A stretch of 64,000 bases of DNA. It comes from Sediminivirga luteola. GTDB taxonomy: Bacteria > Actinomycetota > Actinomycetes > Actinomycetales > Brevibacteriaceae. Position 1 is the first letter of the stretch; each line of letters starts with the position of its first letter. The position numbers and the translations under genes are program-made. The notes beneath the pieces were generated by a model, which saw only the letters and a list, made by a program, of their open reading frames with translations, was not told the origin of the DNA and did no database searches. The stretch lies in assembly GCF_014639315.1 (NCBI RefSeq), contig NZ_BMFY01000005.1, positions 1-64,000 of the forward strand. The letters are read 5' to 3'. This document shows, in pieces, positions 42,739 to 51,877 of this stretch.

Positions 42739-42827
42739 GCATGCGGTAAGGAAGTAGGTACGACCGCGGGTGCCCGCGGGCACCGACGACGACAGCCCGC
42801 GAGGGCACGTGATAGGGGAGAGACATC

Positions 42828-43268
42828 ATGGCAGGCGAGATCCTCGGCATCGAGCAGGTACGGATCCATCCCGGTTCGGCCACCCAGGAAGAGGCCATGG
42901 CGGAGGCCGCCGGGCTGCTGCAGGCGGCCGGCGCCGTCACCGGCGACTACCTGGAGGCGATGCGTCAGCGGGAGGTCACCGCGCCGACCTATATGGGCAA
43001 CGAGCTGGCCATCCCGCACGGCACGAACGAGGCGAAGGAGGCGATCCTGTCCTCGGCGCTCTCCGTGGTCCGCTACGACGGCGGCGTGGACTGGGGCGGC
43101 AACCCGGTCACCTTCGTCGTGGGCATCGCCGGGGTCGGGGACGAGCACCTGGAGATCCTCTCCCGGATCGCCCTGCTGTTCTCCGAGGAGGACGAGGTCG
43201 CCAAGCTCAAGGCCGCCGGCTCCGCGGAGGAACTGCTGCAGCTGCTCTCCGCGGTCAACGAGGGCTGA
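42828..43268 (+). CDS. mtlF: PTS mannitol-specific EIIA
   Basis: 146 aa, with phospho-His64 in NELAIPHGTNEAKEAIL and the EIIA(Mtl/Fru) fold markers VTFVVGIAGVGDEHLEIL. Takes phosphate from HPr to MtlA EIIB. RBS AGGGGAGAG. It sits 142 bp after mtlA past two hairpins. Confidence 0.96.
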   Translation: MAGEILGIEQVRIHPGSATQEEAMAEAAGLLQAAGAVTGDYLEAMRQREVTAPTYMGNELAIPHGTNEAKEAILSSALSVVRYDGGVDWGGNPVTFVVGIAGVGDEHLEILSRIALLFSEEDEVAKLKAAGSAEELLQLLSAVNEG

Positions 43269-43292
43269 GCGCTTTCGCTTGAGGCGGCGCAC

Positions 43293-43349
43293 CAAGGCGG
43301 GGCATGCGCGCCGCCAGGGGAGAGGTCAAGGCGGGGCATGCGCGCTGCC
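43293..43349. repeat. 23-bp direct repeat, 2 copies, before mtlD
   Basis: CAAGGCGGGGCATGCGCGC followed by (C/T)GCC occurs at 43293 and 43327, 34 bp apart. No function assigned. Confidence 0.8.
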
Positions 43350-43400
43350 GGGTGAGGAATCGAGACGGGTGTGGCCCCGGCGAGGGAGATGAGGAGAGAG

Positions 43401-44549
43401 ATGAAGGCGGTTCATTTCGGCGCCGGGAACATCGGCCGCGGCTTCGTGGGGCTGCTGCTGCACGAGGGCGGCTACGAGGTGGTGTTCTCCGATGTCGCGG
43501 CCGGGCTCGTGGACGCGCTCGCAGCGGCGGAGTCCTACACGGTGCACGAGGTCGGGGCCGGCGGCCGCGACCGCGTCGTGACCGGTTTCCGGGCGGTCAA
43601 CAGCGCCTCCGACCCGGAACTGGTAGCCGCCGAGGTGGCCAGCGCCGACGTGGTCACCACCGCGGTGGGGCCTACCGTGCTGAAGTTCATCGCACCCCAT
43701 GTGGTCGCCGGGCTGCGTCAGCGCCCCGCCGATGAGGCCCCGCTGCAGGTGATGGCCTGCGAGAACGCGATCGGGGCCACCGATCTGCTCCGCCGGGAGA
43801 TGGCCACCGCCGCAGGCGAGGACTGGTCCTCGCTGGAGGGCCGTGCCGTCTTCGCCAACACCGCGGTGGACCGGATCGTCCCGGGCCAGCCGGAAGGCGG
43901 CGGCATCGACGTGACGGTCGAGCCGTTCTACGAGTGGGCCATCGAGCGGGCACCCTTCGGTGAAACGCCGCCGTCGATTCCCGGCGCGCACTTCGTCGGC
44001 GATCTGGGGCCGTACATCGAGCGGAAGCTCTTCACCGTCAACACCGGCCACGCCAGCACCGCGTACCTCGGTGCCCGGGGCGGTGCGGCGACCATCGCCG
44101 AGGCTCTCACCGACGAGCGGATCGCCGCCGGCGTCGCGCGGGCGCTGGAGGAGACCTCCGCGCTGCTGAGCGCCAAGCACGGGTTCCCGGCCGAGGAGAT
44201 GACCCGCTACCGGGAGACCATCCTGGAGCGGTTCCGCAATCCGGCGCTGCCGGACACCGTCCAGCGGGTCGGCCGCCAGCCGCTGCGCAAGCTCTCCCGG
44301 CATGAGCGCTTCATCGGCCCGGCCGCCGAGGCCGCCGAACGCGGCCTGGCCGTCGACGGCCTGCTGACCGCCATCGGCGCCGCCCTGGCCTTCCGGGACC
44401 CCGAGGACGAGCAGGCGGTGGAACTCGAAGGCCTGCTGGCCCGGCTCTCGCCGGACGAGTTCGTCGCGCAGGTGACCGGCCTGGACGCCGCGCACCCGCT
44501 GTACCCGCGGCTGGTCGAGGTGGTCGGGAGGGCGACTGCGGCCGGGTGA
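43401..44549 (+). CDS. mtlD: Mannitol-1-phosphate 5-dehydrogenase
   Basis: 382 aa. Rossmann motif GAGNIGRGFVGLLL (7-20), conserved GFRAVNS, and the active-site Lys region YIERKLFTVNTGHA. Oxidises mannitol 1-phosphate to fructose 6-phosphate with NAD. ATG 43401 with GAGGAGAG; an earlier start at 43371 lacks a ribosome site. Last gene of the mannitol locus. Confidence 0.96.
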   Translation: MKAVHFGAGNIGRGFVGLLLHEGGYEVVFSDVAAGLVDALAAAESYTVHEVGAGGRDRVVTGFRAVNSASDPELVAAEVASADVVTTAVGPTVLKFIAPHVVAGLRQRPADEAPLQVMACENAIGATDLLRREMATAAGEDWSSLEGRAVFANTAVDRIVPGQPEGGGIDVTVEPFYEWAIERAPFGETPPSIPGAHFVGDLGPYIERKLFTVNTGHASTAYLGARGGAATIAEALTDERIAAGVARALEETSALLSAKHGFPAEEMTRYRETILERFRNPALPDTVQRVGRQPLRKLSRHERFIGPAAEAAERGLAVDGLLTAIGAALAFRDPEDEQAVELEGLLARLSPDEFVAQVTGLDAAHPLYPRLVEVVGRATAAG

Positions 44550-44656
44550 ATAGGGCGGGGGCCTCGTCCCGCTGAAGGACCCTGGCCTTCTGCATCGGGC
44601 GGCGCACGTGCCAAGCTTGGGGAAAGTGCTCACCGCCACACGAAGGAGTGCCGCCC

Positions 44657-46264
44657 ATGGCGACGACCGCCCCCGCATTCACCGGCCATTCGCTCATCGC
44701 CGGACAGCCCGCGCCCGGTGAGGAGGGGACCGTCACGGGCTTCGACCCGGCCACCGACGAGGCATTGGAACCGGCCTTCTCCCTGCTCAGCGATGACCAG
44801 CTGCGTGCCGCGACCGCAGCCGCCGAGGAGGCGCTCGAGTCATTCAGCGCCCTCGCCCCGGAACCGCACGCCGCATTCATCGAGTCCATCGCCGCCAATA
44901 TGGAGGCGGCCGGCGAGCAGATCGTCGAGCGTGCGATGGCCGAGAGCGGCCTCACCCGGGCCCGGCTCACCGGCGAGCTGGCACGCACGACGGGTCAGCT
45001 GAGGCTGTTCGCCTCAGTCGTCCGGCAGGGCGACCACCGCGGAGTCCGCATCGATCCCGCCCTGCCGGAGCGCACGCCGCTGCCCAGGCCGGACATCCGC
45101 CAGCGGATGGTCCCGCTCGGACCGGTCGCCGTCTTCGGCGCCAGCAACTTCCCGCTCGCCTTCTCCACCGCGGGCGGCGACACCGCCAGCGCCTTCGCCG
45201 CCGGCTGCCCCGTCGTGGTGAAAGCCCACAACGCGCATCCCGGTACGAGCGATCTGGTCGCCCAGGCCATCACCGCCGCCGTGCAGCAGCACGACCTTCA
45301 CCCCGGGGTGTTCTCACATGTCTACGGGCCCGGCGCCAAGATCGGCCAGGCGCTCGTCGCCGACCCCGCCATCAAGGCGGTCGGGTTCACCGGCTCCCGC
45401 GGCGGCGGCCTCGCCCTCGCCCAGGTAGCGGCATCCCGCCCCGAGCCGATCCCGGTGTACGCGGAGATGAGCTCCATCAACCCGGTCATCCTCCTTCCCG
45501 GTGCGCTGGCCGGCGGGGACGCCATCGACGCGCTGGCCCAGGGCTACGCCGGATCCCTCACCGGGTCCAGCGGGCAACTGTGCACCGCCCCCGGCCTCGT
45601 GTTCGTCCCTGCAGGCGAACAGGGGGACGCGTTCGAGCAGGCCCTCGCCCGCATCCTCTCCGAAGCCGCGGGGCAGACCATGCTCACGAAGGGGATCGCG
45701 GAGGCGTGGACGGCCGGTGCCACGACCCTGGGCGAGCAGGCGCACGTGGAGCGCATCGCACAGGGCACGGACGGGGCCACCTGCAATGCCCCGGCCCCGG
45801 TCGTGTTCCGGGCCGGCGCGCAGGAACTGATCGGCAACCCCGTCCTGCACCGCGAGATCTTCGGCTCGGCCTCTCTCGTCGTGCGCTACTCCTCCACCGA
45901 GGAACTCGCCCGCGCGCTGAGCGGGCTCGAAGGCCAGCTCACGGCCACCCTGCATCTGGAGAGCGTCGATCACGAGGCCGCCCGGGAGCTGCTGCCCCTG
46001 CTGGAGCGCAAGGCCGGGCGGATCATCGTCGGCGGCTGGCCCACGGGCGTCGACGTCGGTCACGCCATCGTCCACGGCGGCCCGTTCCCGGCCACCTCCG
46101 ATGCCAGGACCACCTCCGTCGGCTCGCTGGCCATCGACCGGTTCCTCCGGCCCGTGGCGTACCAGAACGTCCCCGACGCACTGTTGCCGGAGCCGCTGAA
46201 GGAGGGCAACCCGTGGGGGCTGAGCCGCCGCATCGACGGCCGCCTCACGCCACCGGAAGGCTGA
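44657..46264 (+). CDS. Aldehyde dehydrogenase, 2,5-dioxovalerate (ketoglutarate semialdehyde) type
   Basis: 535 aa. NADP-dependent aldehyde dehydrogenase: Asn in FGASNFPLAFS, catalytic Glu270 in VYAEMSSINPV and Cys309 in SSGQLCTAPGLV. The N-terminal TGHSLIAGQPAP and the GFTGSRGGGLALAQVA block fit the ketoglutarate-semialdehyde group that ends pentose/hexaric acid breakdown. ATG 44657 is 8 nt from GAAGGAG. A GACCCC...GGGGTC hairpin follows at 46296-46317. No sugar-acid dehydratases nearby. Confidence 0.88.
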   Translation: MATTAPAFTGHSLIAGQPAPGEEGTVTGFDPATDEALEPAFSLLSDDQLRAATAAAEEALESFSALAPEPHAAFIESIAANMEAAGEQIVERAMAESGLTRARLTGELARTTGQLRLFASVVRQGDHRGVRIDPALPERTPLPRPDIRQRMVPLGPVAVFGASNFPLAFSTAGGDTASAFAAGCPVVVKAHNAHPGTSDLVAQAITAAVQQHDLHPGVFSHVYGPGAKIGQALVADPAIKAVGFTGSRGGGLALAQVAASRPEPIPVYAEMSSINPVILLPGALAGGDAIDALAQGYAGSLTGSSGQLCTAPGLVFVPAGEQGDAFEQALARILSEAAGQTMLTKGIAEAWTAGATTLGEQAHVERIAQGTDGATCNAPAPVVFRAGAQELIGNPVLHREIFGSASLVVRYSSTEELARALSGLEGQLTATLHLESVDHEAARELLPLLERKAGRIIVGGWPTGVDVGHAIVHGGPFPATSDARTTSVGSLAIDRFLRPVAYQNVPDALLPEPLKEGNPWGLSRRIDGRLTPPEG

Positions 46265-46420
46265 GCCGCCCCGGGAGGCCCCGGGTGGTGCTCATGACCC
46301 CAGACGCACCCGGGGTCGTCCACCCCGGCCGGGGCCGTCGCGCTCAGCACGGGCGGGAATGATCGGCGCAGCCCGGCATGTTGTCCTCGGTGACCGGCGA
46401 TTTTCGATGAGAGGGCGGCA

Positions 46421-47479
46421 ATGGCACGTAGCGTGGAGTTCGGGCTCAACACCTTCGGGGCGGTGAGCGTCGATGAGTCGGGAGCCTCGATCGGGCACGC
46501 CCAGTCCCTCCGGAACGTCGTCGAGCAGGCGGTGCGCGCCGACGAACTCGGCATCGACGTCATCGGCCTGGGCGAGCACCACCGCGACGACTTCGCCATC
46601 TCGGCTCCCGAAGTGGTCCTGGCCGCCATCGCCGCGCGCACCGGACGCATCCGGCTCGCCAGCGCCGTGACCGTGCTCTCCAGCGACGACCCGGTCCGGG
46701 TCTTCCAGCGTTTCGCCACCGTCGACGCCCTCTCCGGGGGCCGCGCCGAGGTGATCATGGGCCGCGGCTCGTTCACCGAGTCGTTCCCGCTGTTCGGATA
46801 CGAGCTCGCCGACTACGAGCGGCTCTTCGAAGAGAAGCTGCAGCTGTGGGCCGAGGTGGTCAAAGAAGGCCCGGTGACCTGGAGCGGCACCGTCCGCGCT
46901 CCGCTCGACGGCCAGCATATCTACCCCAAGACCGGGCGACCCGCCGGCGAGCCGATCCCCACCTGGGTGGGCGTGGGCGGCAGCCCCGAGTCCGTGATCC
47001 GCACCGCCCGGCACGGCTTCGGCCTGATGCTCGCGGTCATCGGCGGCGAACCCTCCCGGTTCGCGCCCTTCGCCGGGCTCTTCAAGCGCGCCCTGCGGGA
47101 GTTCGGGCAGCCGGCCCGCCCCGTCGGCGTGCACTCGCCCGGCCATATCGCCGCCACCGATGCCCAGGCGCGCGAGGAGCTGTGGCCGCACTACTACGAG
47201 CAGATGTCCCGCATCGGCGCCGAACGCGGCTGGCCGCCGCCCAGCCGCGCGCAGTTCGAATCCGAAGCCGATGCCGGTGCGCTGTTCGCCGGCAGCCCGG
47301 AGACCGTCGCCGCCCGGATCGCTCAGACCATCCGGGACCTGGACCTGGACCGGTTCGATCTGAAGTACGAGACCGGCCGGATGCCGCACTCCCAGCTGAT
47401 GTCCTCCATCGAGCTCTACGGCACCGAGGTGATCCCGCGGGTGCGAGAGCTGCTGGACGAGAGCGACCGGCGCCGATGA
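46421..47479 (+). CDS. LLM-class flavin-dependent oxidoreductase
   Basis: 352 aa, luciferase-like TIM barrel. LGEHHRDDFAISAPEVVLAA, TGRIRLASAVTVLSSDDPVR and FERLFEEKLQLW-like segments match the F420/FMN monooxygenase-like group; IPTWVGVGGSPESVIR is the phosphate-binding part. RBS GAGAGGG. Substrate unknown. Transcription probably ends in the large palindrome at 47482. Confidence 0.92.
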   Translation: MARSVEFGLNTFGAVSVDESGASIGHAQSLRNVVEQAVRADELGIDVIGLGEHHRDDFAISAPEVVLAAIAARTGRIRLASAVTVLSSDDPVRVFQRFATVDALSGGRAEVIMGRGSFTESFPLFGYELADYERLFEEKLQLWAEVVKEGPVTWSGTVRAPLDGQHIYPKTGRPAGEPIPTWVGVGGSPESVIRTARHGFGLMLAVIGGEPSRFAPFAGLFKRALREFGQPARPVGVHSPGHIAATDAQAREELWPHYYEQMSRIGAERGWPPPSRAQFESEADAGALFAGSPETVAARIAQTIRDLDLDRFDLKYETGRMPHSQLMSSIELYGTEVIPRVRELLDESDRRR

Positions 47480-47481
47480 TT

Positions 47482-47537
47482 CCGGGCTTGCGCCCAAATT
47501 CCCGGTGAGTTCACCCGGAATTTGCGCGCAAGCCCGG
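47482..47537. repeat. Large intergenic palindrome, element B (possible terminator)
   Basis: A 56-bp palindrome with 28-bp arms and only two mismatches; ends CCGGGCTTGCGC and GCGCAAGCCCGG, centre GGTGAGTTCACC. It begins 3 bp after the LLM gene. Its core (TTCCCGGTGAG-T-TCACCCGGA) repeats element A at 34094. It can form a very stable hairpin. Confidence 0.85.
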
Positions 47538-47633
47538 CGGCAACGCTGGCGATGGAGGCGCGGGAACCGGCTGCAAGGGGCTGTTCACGCGCTGTTCGCC
47601 GCGGGCATGTCCGCGGCAGGTGCTGGGCTTCGA

Positions 47634-47639
47634 TAGGCT
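47634..47639 (+). promoter_or_regulatory. -10 element of serS (leaderless)
   Basis: TAGGCT ends 7 nt before the GTG at 47647; no Shine-Dalgarno sequence. Confidence 0.6.
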
Positions 47640-47646
47640 TGGCTCC

Positions 47647-48909
47647 GTGATCGATCTTCAGCTTCTCAAGGCAGACCCGGACAGGTTCCGCGCCTCGCAG
47701 CGCGCCCGAGGCGGCGATGAGGCACTCATCGACGAGGTGCTTCAGGCCGATGTCTCCCGCCGCGCCGCCATCCAGGCGTTCGAGGACGCCCGCGCCGAGC
47801 AGAAGTCCTTCAGCAAGCAGATCGGCAAAGCCACGCCGGAAGAGCGTGAGCGGCTCCTCGCTGAGGCCAAGACGCTCTCGGAGCGGGTCAAGGCTCTCTC
47901 CGTAGAGGCCGACGAGGCCGAGACCGCCTTCGGCCGCGCCATCGCCCGCGTGCCCAACCTCGTCATCGACGGCGTCCCGGCCGGCGGCGAGGAGAACTTC
48001 GCGACTCTCAGGACGGTCGGCCAGCCGCGCGACTTCGCCACCGAGGGGTTCGAGCCGCAGGATCACCTGGCGCTCGGGGAAGCGCTCGGCGCCATCGACA
48101 CCGCCCGCGGCGCCAAGGTCTCCGGCAGCCGCTTCCACTACCTGGTGGGCTACGGCGCCCAGCTGGAGCTCGGCCTGCTGAACCTCGCCCGCGACGTCGC
48201 CATGCGCAACGGCTTCGTCCCCGTCATCACCCCCACCCTGGTCAAGCCCGAGGTGATGGGCGGCACCGGGTTCTTAGGCGAGCACGCCGACGAGGTCTAC
48301 CGGCTGGAGGCCGACGACCTCTTTCTGGTGGGCACCTCCGAGGTGCCGCTGGCCGGTTTCCACATGGACGAGATCATCGACCTCTCCGAGGGGCCCAAAC
48401 GCTACGGCGGCTGGTCCTCCTGCTACCGCCGTGAGGCCGGATCGCACGGCAAGGACACCCGCGGGATCTTCCGGGTGCACCAGTTCCAGAAGGTGGAGAT
48501 GTTCTCCTACGTCCATCAGGACGACGCTGAGGCCGAGCACGAGCGCATGCTCGCCCTGCAGGAGGAGATGCTGCAGCTGTGCGAGCTGCCCTACCGCGTC
48601 ATCGACGTGGCGGCCGGCGACCTGGGCGACTCCGCGGCCCGGAAGTTCGACTGCGAGGCCTGGGTCCCGTCCCAGGAACGCTACCGCGAGCTGACCTCCA
48701 CCTCGAACTGCACCACCTTCCAGTCCCGGCGGCTGAAGATCCGCGAGCGGACCGAGAAGGGCACCGTGCCGGTGGCCACCCTCAACGGCACCATGGCCAA
48801 CACCCGGTGGCTGGTGCCCATCCTGGAGAACCACCAGCAGGCCGACGGCTCCGTGCGGGTGCCCGAGGCGCTGCGTCCCTACCTCGGTGGTCTGGAGGTG
48901 CTCCGCTAA
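47647..48909 (+). CDS. serS: Seryl-tRNA synthetase
   Basis: 420 aa. Starts at GTG with [17 protein letters not shown], the standard actinobacterial SerS N-terminus, followed by the tRNA-binding coiled coil (~30-105). Class II motifs: [10 protein letters not shown] region, motif 2 around [20 protein letters not shown], motif 3 at [18 protein letters not shown] start nine codons earlier lacks support. Charges tRNA-Ser. Next gene begins at the following base. Confidence 0.98.
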   Translation: MIDLQLLKADPDRFRASQRARGGDEALIDEVLQADVSRRAAIQAFEDARAEQKSFSKQIGKATPEERERLLAEAKTLSERVKALSVEADEAETAFGRAIARVPNLVIDGVPAGGEENFATLRTVGQPRDFATEGFEPQDHLALGEALGAIDTARGAKVSGSRFHYLVGYGAQLELGLLNLARDVAMRNGFVPVITPTLVKPEVMGGTGFLGEHADEVYRLEADDLFLVGTSEVPLAGFHMDEIIDLSEGPKRYGGWSSCYRREAGSHGKDTRGIFRVHQFQKVEMFSYVHQDDAEAEHERMLALQEEMLQLCELPYRVIDVAAGDLGDSAARKFDCEAWVPSQERYRELTSTSNCTTFQSRRLKIRERTEKGTVPVATLNGTMANTRWLVPILENHQQADGSVRVPEALRPYLGGLEVLR

Positions 48910-49773
48910 GTGACCAGCACACAGGAGAACACCGGGCGGACCGGGACCGGAGTGCCGCCGGTCAGCGCTCCGCACATCATCGCGCTCGACGTCGACGGCA
49001 CCATCGTCGATTACGACGACCGCCTCTCCGAGCCCGTCCGGGAGGCGGTCCAGGCCGCCGATGCCGCAGGTCACCACGTCACCATCGCCACCGGCCGCGC
49101 CGTCAACGGAGCCCTGGACACCGCCAACCGGCTGGGTCTGACCCGGGGCTTCGTGGTCGCCTCCAACGGTTCGGTCATCGTCCGCCTGGACCAGGAGTCC
49201 GACACCGGCTGGCGGCTGCACCACGTCGAGTCCTTCGACCCGGCGCCGGCACTGGAGCGGATGCGTGAGGTCGTGCCGACCGCGCTGTGGCTGGTCGAGG
49301 ACACCGAGCTGGAGCGCTGGACCTCCGGCGCGTTCCCGGAGGGCGAGCTGATGGGGGAGGAAGAACCCCATATGGTCTCCTTCAAGGAACTGCTCACCAA
49401 GCGGGCCACCCGCATCGTGATGCGCGCCCCCGAGCTGACCGCCGACGAGTTCCGGCACGCCGTCTCCGAGATCGGCATGCACGGCGTCACCTACGCCGTG
49501 GGGTGGAGCAACTGGCTCGATATCGCCCCGGAGGGCATCTCCAAGGCCAGCGGCCTGGAGATCGTCCGGCAGGAACTCGGAGTGCCGATCGAGCACACGG
49601 TCTGCGCCGGGGACGGGCTCAACGACATGGAGATGATGGGCTGGGCCAAACGTGCCGTGGCGATGGGACAGTCGCTCGACGTGCTCAAGGCCGAGGCCAC
49701 CGAGGTGACCGGTACGGTCGAGGAGGACGGGCTGGCCGAGGCGCTGCGCCCCTACGCTGCGCCGCTGGGCTGA
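48910..49773 (+). CDS. HAD-superfamily (Cof-type) phosphatase
   Basis: 287 aa. Nucleophile motif IALDVDGTIVDYDD, then TIATGRA, and the C-terminal VCAGDGLNDMEMMGWA; cap domain of the Cof/C2B type between. GTG start directly abuts the serS stop, so it is co-transcribed. Acts on small phosphate esters such as sugar phosphates or flavin mononucleotide; specificity unknown. Confidence 0.92.
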   Translation: MTSTQENTGRTGTGVPPVSAPHIIALDVDGTIVDYDDRLSEPVREAVQAADAAGHHVTIATGRAVNGALDTANRLGLTRGFVVASNGSVIVRLDQESDTGWRLHHVESFDPAPALERMREVVPTALWLVEDTELERWTSGAFPEGELMGEEEPHMVSFKELLTKRATRIVMRAPELTADEFRHAVSEIGMHGVTYAVGWSNWLDIAPEGISKASGLEIVRQELGVPIEHTVCAGDGLNDMEMMGWAKRAVAMGQSLDVLKAEATEVTGTVEEDGLAEALRPYAAPLG

Positions 49774-49778
49774 CGGAC

Positions 49779-49800
49779 GGGCGGCTTTTCGCAGCCGCCC
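49779..49800 (+). terminator. Hairpin terminator after serS-HAD unit
   Basis: GGGCGGCT, a TTTCGC loop, and AGCCGCCC form a perfect 8-bp stem 5 bp after the HAD stop codon. No U-run follows, as is usual in high-GC actinobacteria. Confidence 0.7.
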
Positions 49801-49927
49801 TGCCCGTGCCGTCGCTTGCCCGCCGCCGTGCCGGTGAGATGGCGGGAGTTGCCGGGGTGCCCGCGACTTCACGATCAACCTGACACCTGCGAGTCAACCG
49901 TGCAATGGCCGATGCGTGGCCCGGCGC

Positions 49928-50770
49928 CTACCGGGTGGCGCGGTCTGGCAGCGCGCGGCCGGGGGACGCCCCGCCGCCGCGGTGAAGCGCGAGGAGCTCC
50001 TCGAGCACGACGGCGACGCCGTCCTCGTCCACGGCGGGTGCGGTGAAATCCGCCGCCGCCACGGCTTCGGGGTGACCGTCCGCCATCGCGTAGCCGCGGC
50101 CCGCCCAGCTGAGCATTTCCAGGTCATTGGGCATATCGCCGAAGGCGACCACATCGGCGGGGCCGACGCCGAGCCGCTCGCAGTGCCGCGCCAGCGTCAC
50201 CGCCTTGCTCAGACCGGTCGCGGCGATCTCCAGCAGCCCGCTACGGCTGCCCGAATGGCTCGGCTGGGCGATGCCGCGCAGCGACAGGCGGGCGGCGCCG
50301 AGCAGATCGTCGGCGGCCCAGCCCTCCGCGCGGCACAGGATCTTCAGCACGGTCGGCCGCTGGGCCAGCACCGGACTCAGCGGGCCGGGCACGGCCTGAG
50401 CGGGGGAGCGGGTGCGGAACCCCGGCTCGACGAACAGGCCTTCGAGGGTTTCCAGGCCGAAGAGCATTCCCGGCCAGACGCGGCGCAGCGTGGCGATCGT
50501 CTCCGCGGCGTCCTCGGGATCGATGGCATGCACCTCAAGCACGGAGTCCTCGCGGCAGTCGTACACCACCGCGCCGTTGGCGCAGATGACGGTGCCGAGG
50601 TCCGGGATCTGCCGGCGGATCGGCTCCAGCCACCGGATCGGCCGGCCGGTCACGGCGATGAACTCGACACCCTCGTCGCGGCAGGCGCGCACCGCCCGCA
50701 GCACCCGCTCCGCGATCGGACGGAAGTCGCGGAGCAAGGTGCCGTCGATATCGCTGGCGATCACCCGCAT
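49928..50770 (-). CDS. HAD-superfamily (Cof-type) phosphatase, second copy
   Basis: 280 aa; VIASDIDGTLLRD nucleophile motif, FIAVTGRPIRWL, and the C-terminal VVAFGDMPNDLEMLSWAG. Only distantly similar to the HAD gene on the other strand. GATAAT lies 6 nt before the ATG, giving a leaderless transcript. Convergent with the serS unit across a 154-bp gap. Confidence 0.92.
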   Translation of the reverse strand: MRVIASDIDGTLLRDFRPIAERVLRAVRACRDEGVEFIAVTGRPIRWLEPIRRQIPDLGTVICANGAVVYDCREDSVLEVHAIDPEDAAETIATLRRVWPGMLFGLETLEGLFVEPGFRTRSPAQAVPGPLSPVLAQRPTVLKILCRAEGWAADDLLGAARLSLRGIAQPSHSGSRSGLLEIAATGLSKAVTLARHCERLGVGPADVVAFGDMPNDLEMLSWAGRGYAMADGHPEAVAAADFTAPAVDEDGVAVVLEELLALHRGGGASPGRALPDRATR

Positions 50771-50776
50771 AGAGCT

Positions 50777-50782
50777 ATTATC
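50777..50782 (-). promoter_or_regulatory. -10 element of the HAD gene (leaderless)
   Basis: GATAAT on the minus strand ends 6 nt before the start codon at 50770, the best -10 match in the window. Confidence 0.65.
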
Positions 50783-51275
50783 CGCCTTCTCGTCTCAGCA
50801 TGCGGTCAGCCTCGCCGAGGCATTCCGCGGCCGAATCGACGTACCGCACGGCGGCCCTCGCCGTTCCGAGCGGGTCCTCTCGCCCAGTGCGGGCCATGGT
50901 GGCCGCCTGGGCCGCCGTCGCGACCTGCGTGGCGGCGCGGGAGAGCAGCCGCGGCACATCCGGGATCGCTCTGGCGGCCTTACCGCTCAGCGTCGGTCCC
51001 GAGGAGGGGTAACGGTCCTGCGCCTCGCCGCACAGCTCCCGCACCTGGTCGGCCAGGGCGCCCAGGCGGTGGGTCTGGCGCGCCAGGAGCTCACTGGCAG
51101 GCGTTCCGGGCTGCGCCTCATGCATCGCCAGCGAGGCCTCGTAGAAACGGTCCACGGCGCGGGTGAACCGGTCGTGCGCCTGCCGCCATAGGCCCTCGCC
51201 AAGGGAGGCGGGGCCGGCAGCCGCGGGCGCGCCGGATCCGGCGGAACGGCCGAAAAGCCGTGAGAGCAGGCTCAC
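50778..51275 (-). CDS. Hypothetical alpha-helical protein next to bpa
   Basis: 165 aa, not recognised. Starts MSLLSRLFGRSAG, rich in Ala, Arg and Leu with long predicted helices (~30-60, 68-85, 105-160) and no membrane segment or signal. The start overlaps the bpa stop by 4 bp, so the pair is translationally coupled; a role linked to Bpa is possible. Confidence 0.8.
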   Translation of the reverse strand: MSLLSRLFGRSAGSGAPAAAGPASLGEGLWRQAHDRFTRAVDRFYEASLAMHEAQPGTPASELLARQTHRLGALADQVRELCGEAQDRYPSSGPTLSGKAARAIPDVPRLLSRAATQVATAAQAATMARTGREDPLGTARAAVRYVDSAAECLGEADRMLRREGG

Positions 51276-51877
51276 AGGTAGTGGCCGGTGCCTTCCTCCG
51301 GCCCGGCGGGCTGGGGACCGGGCTGCCCGGGCCGCTGCTGCACCATCGTCGGCGGGAGCGCGCCGCGCATCTGCTGGAGCTGCTTCTGGGCGGCCATCTG
51401 CTGTGCCATCAGTGCGGTCTGGATGCCGTGGAAGAGTCCTTCGAGCCAGCCGACCAGCTGCGCCTGGGCGATGCGCAGTTCGGCCTCGCTCGGCGGGGCG
51501 CCGTCGTCGGAGAACGGCAGGGACAGCCGCTCCAGCTCGTCGATCAGCTCCTGTGAGAGTCCTTCCTGCAGTTCCGTGATGGACCGGCGGTACACCTCGG
51601 CCAGACGGGTGCGGCTTGCCTCGTCCAGCGGCGCGGCCTTGACCTCGTCGAGGAGCTGCTTGACCATCGTGCCGATCCGCATCACCTTCGCCGGGGAGGA
51701 CACCGCGGGTTCATGATGATCGCCGTGACCGCCCTCGGCGCCGTCGTGCCCTGACTGCTGGCCGCCGGCGCCGGGCGCCGTGTCCCCGCCGTCCTCCGCG
51801 CCGCCTGCGGGCATGCCCTCCAACGGCAGGTCCGCGGCGTCCTCGTCGTGCTGGCCCGTCATCGGGTTCTCAGACAT
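51272..51877 (-). CDS. bpa: Bacterial proteasome activator (Bpa/PafE)
   Basis: 201 aa. ATP-independent ring that opens the 20S proteasome gate. An acidic, disordered N-terminus (~1-60) is followed by the conserved four-helix core VMRIGTMVKQLLDEVKAAPL, RLAEVYRRSITELQEGLS and LVGWLEGLFHGIQTALMAQQ. The C-terminus ends GHYL, the gate-opening tail (GQYL in Mycobacterium tuberculosis). ATG 51877 with AAAGGAACGAGG. Overlaps the quinone-reductase gene upstream by 8 bp. Implies that the organism has, or descends from one with, a 20S proteasome. Confidence 0.93.
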   Translation of the reverse strand: MSENPMTGQHDEDAADLPLEGMPAGGAEDGGDTAPGAGGQQSGHDGAEGGHGDHHEPAVSSPAKVMRIGTMVKQLLDEVKAAPLDEASRTRLAEVYRRSITELQEGLSQELIDELERLSLPFSDDGAPPSEAELRIAQAQLVGWLEGLFHGIQTALMAQQMAAQKQLQQMRGALPPTMVQQRPGQPGPQPAGPEEGTGHYL

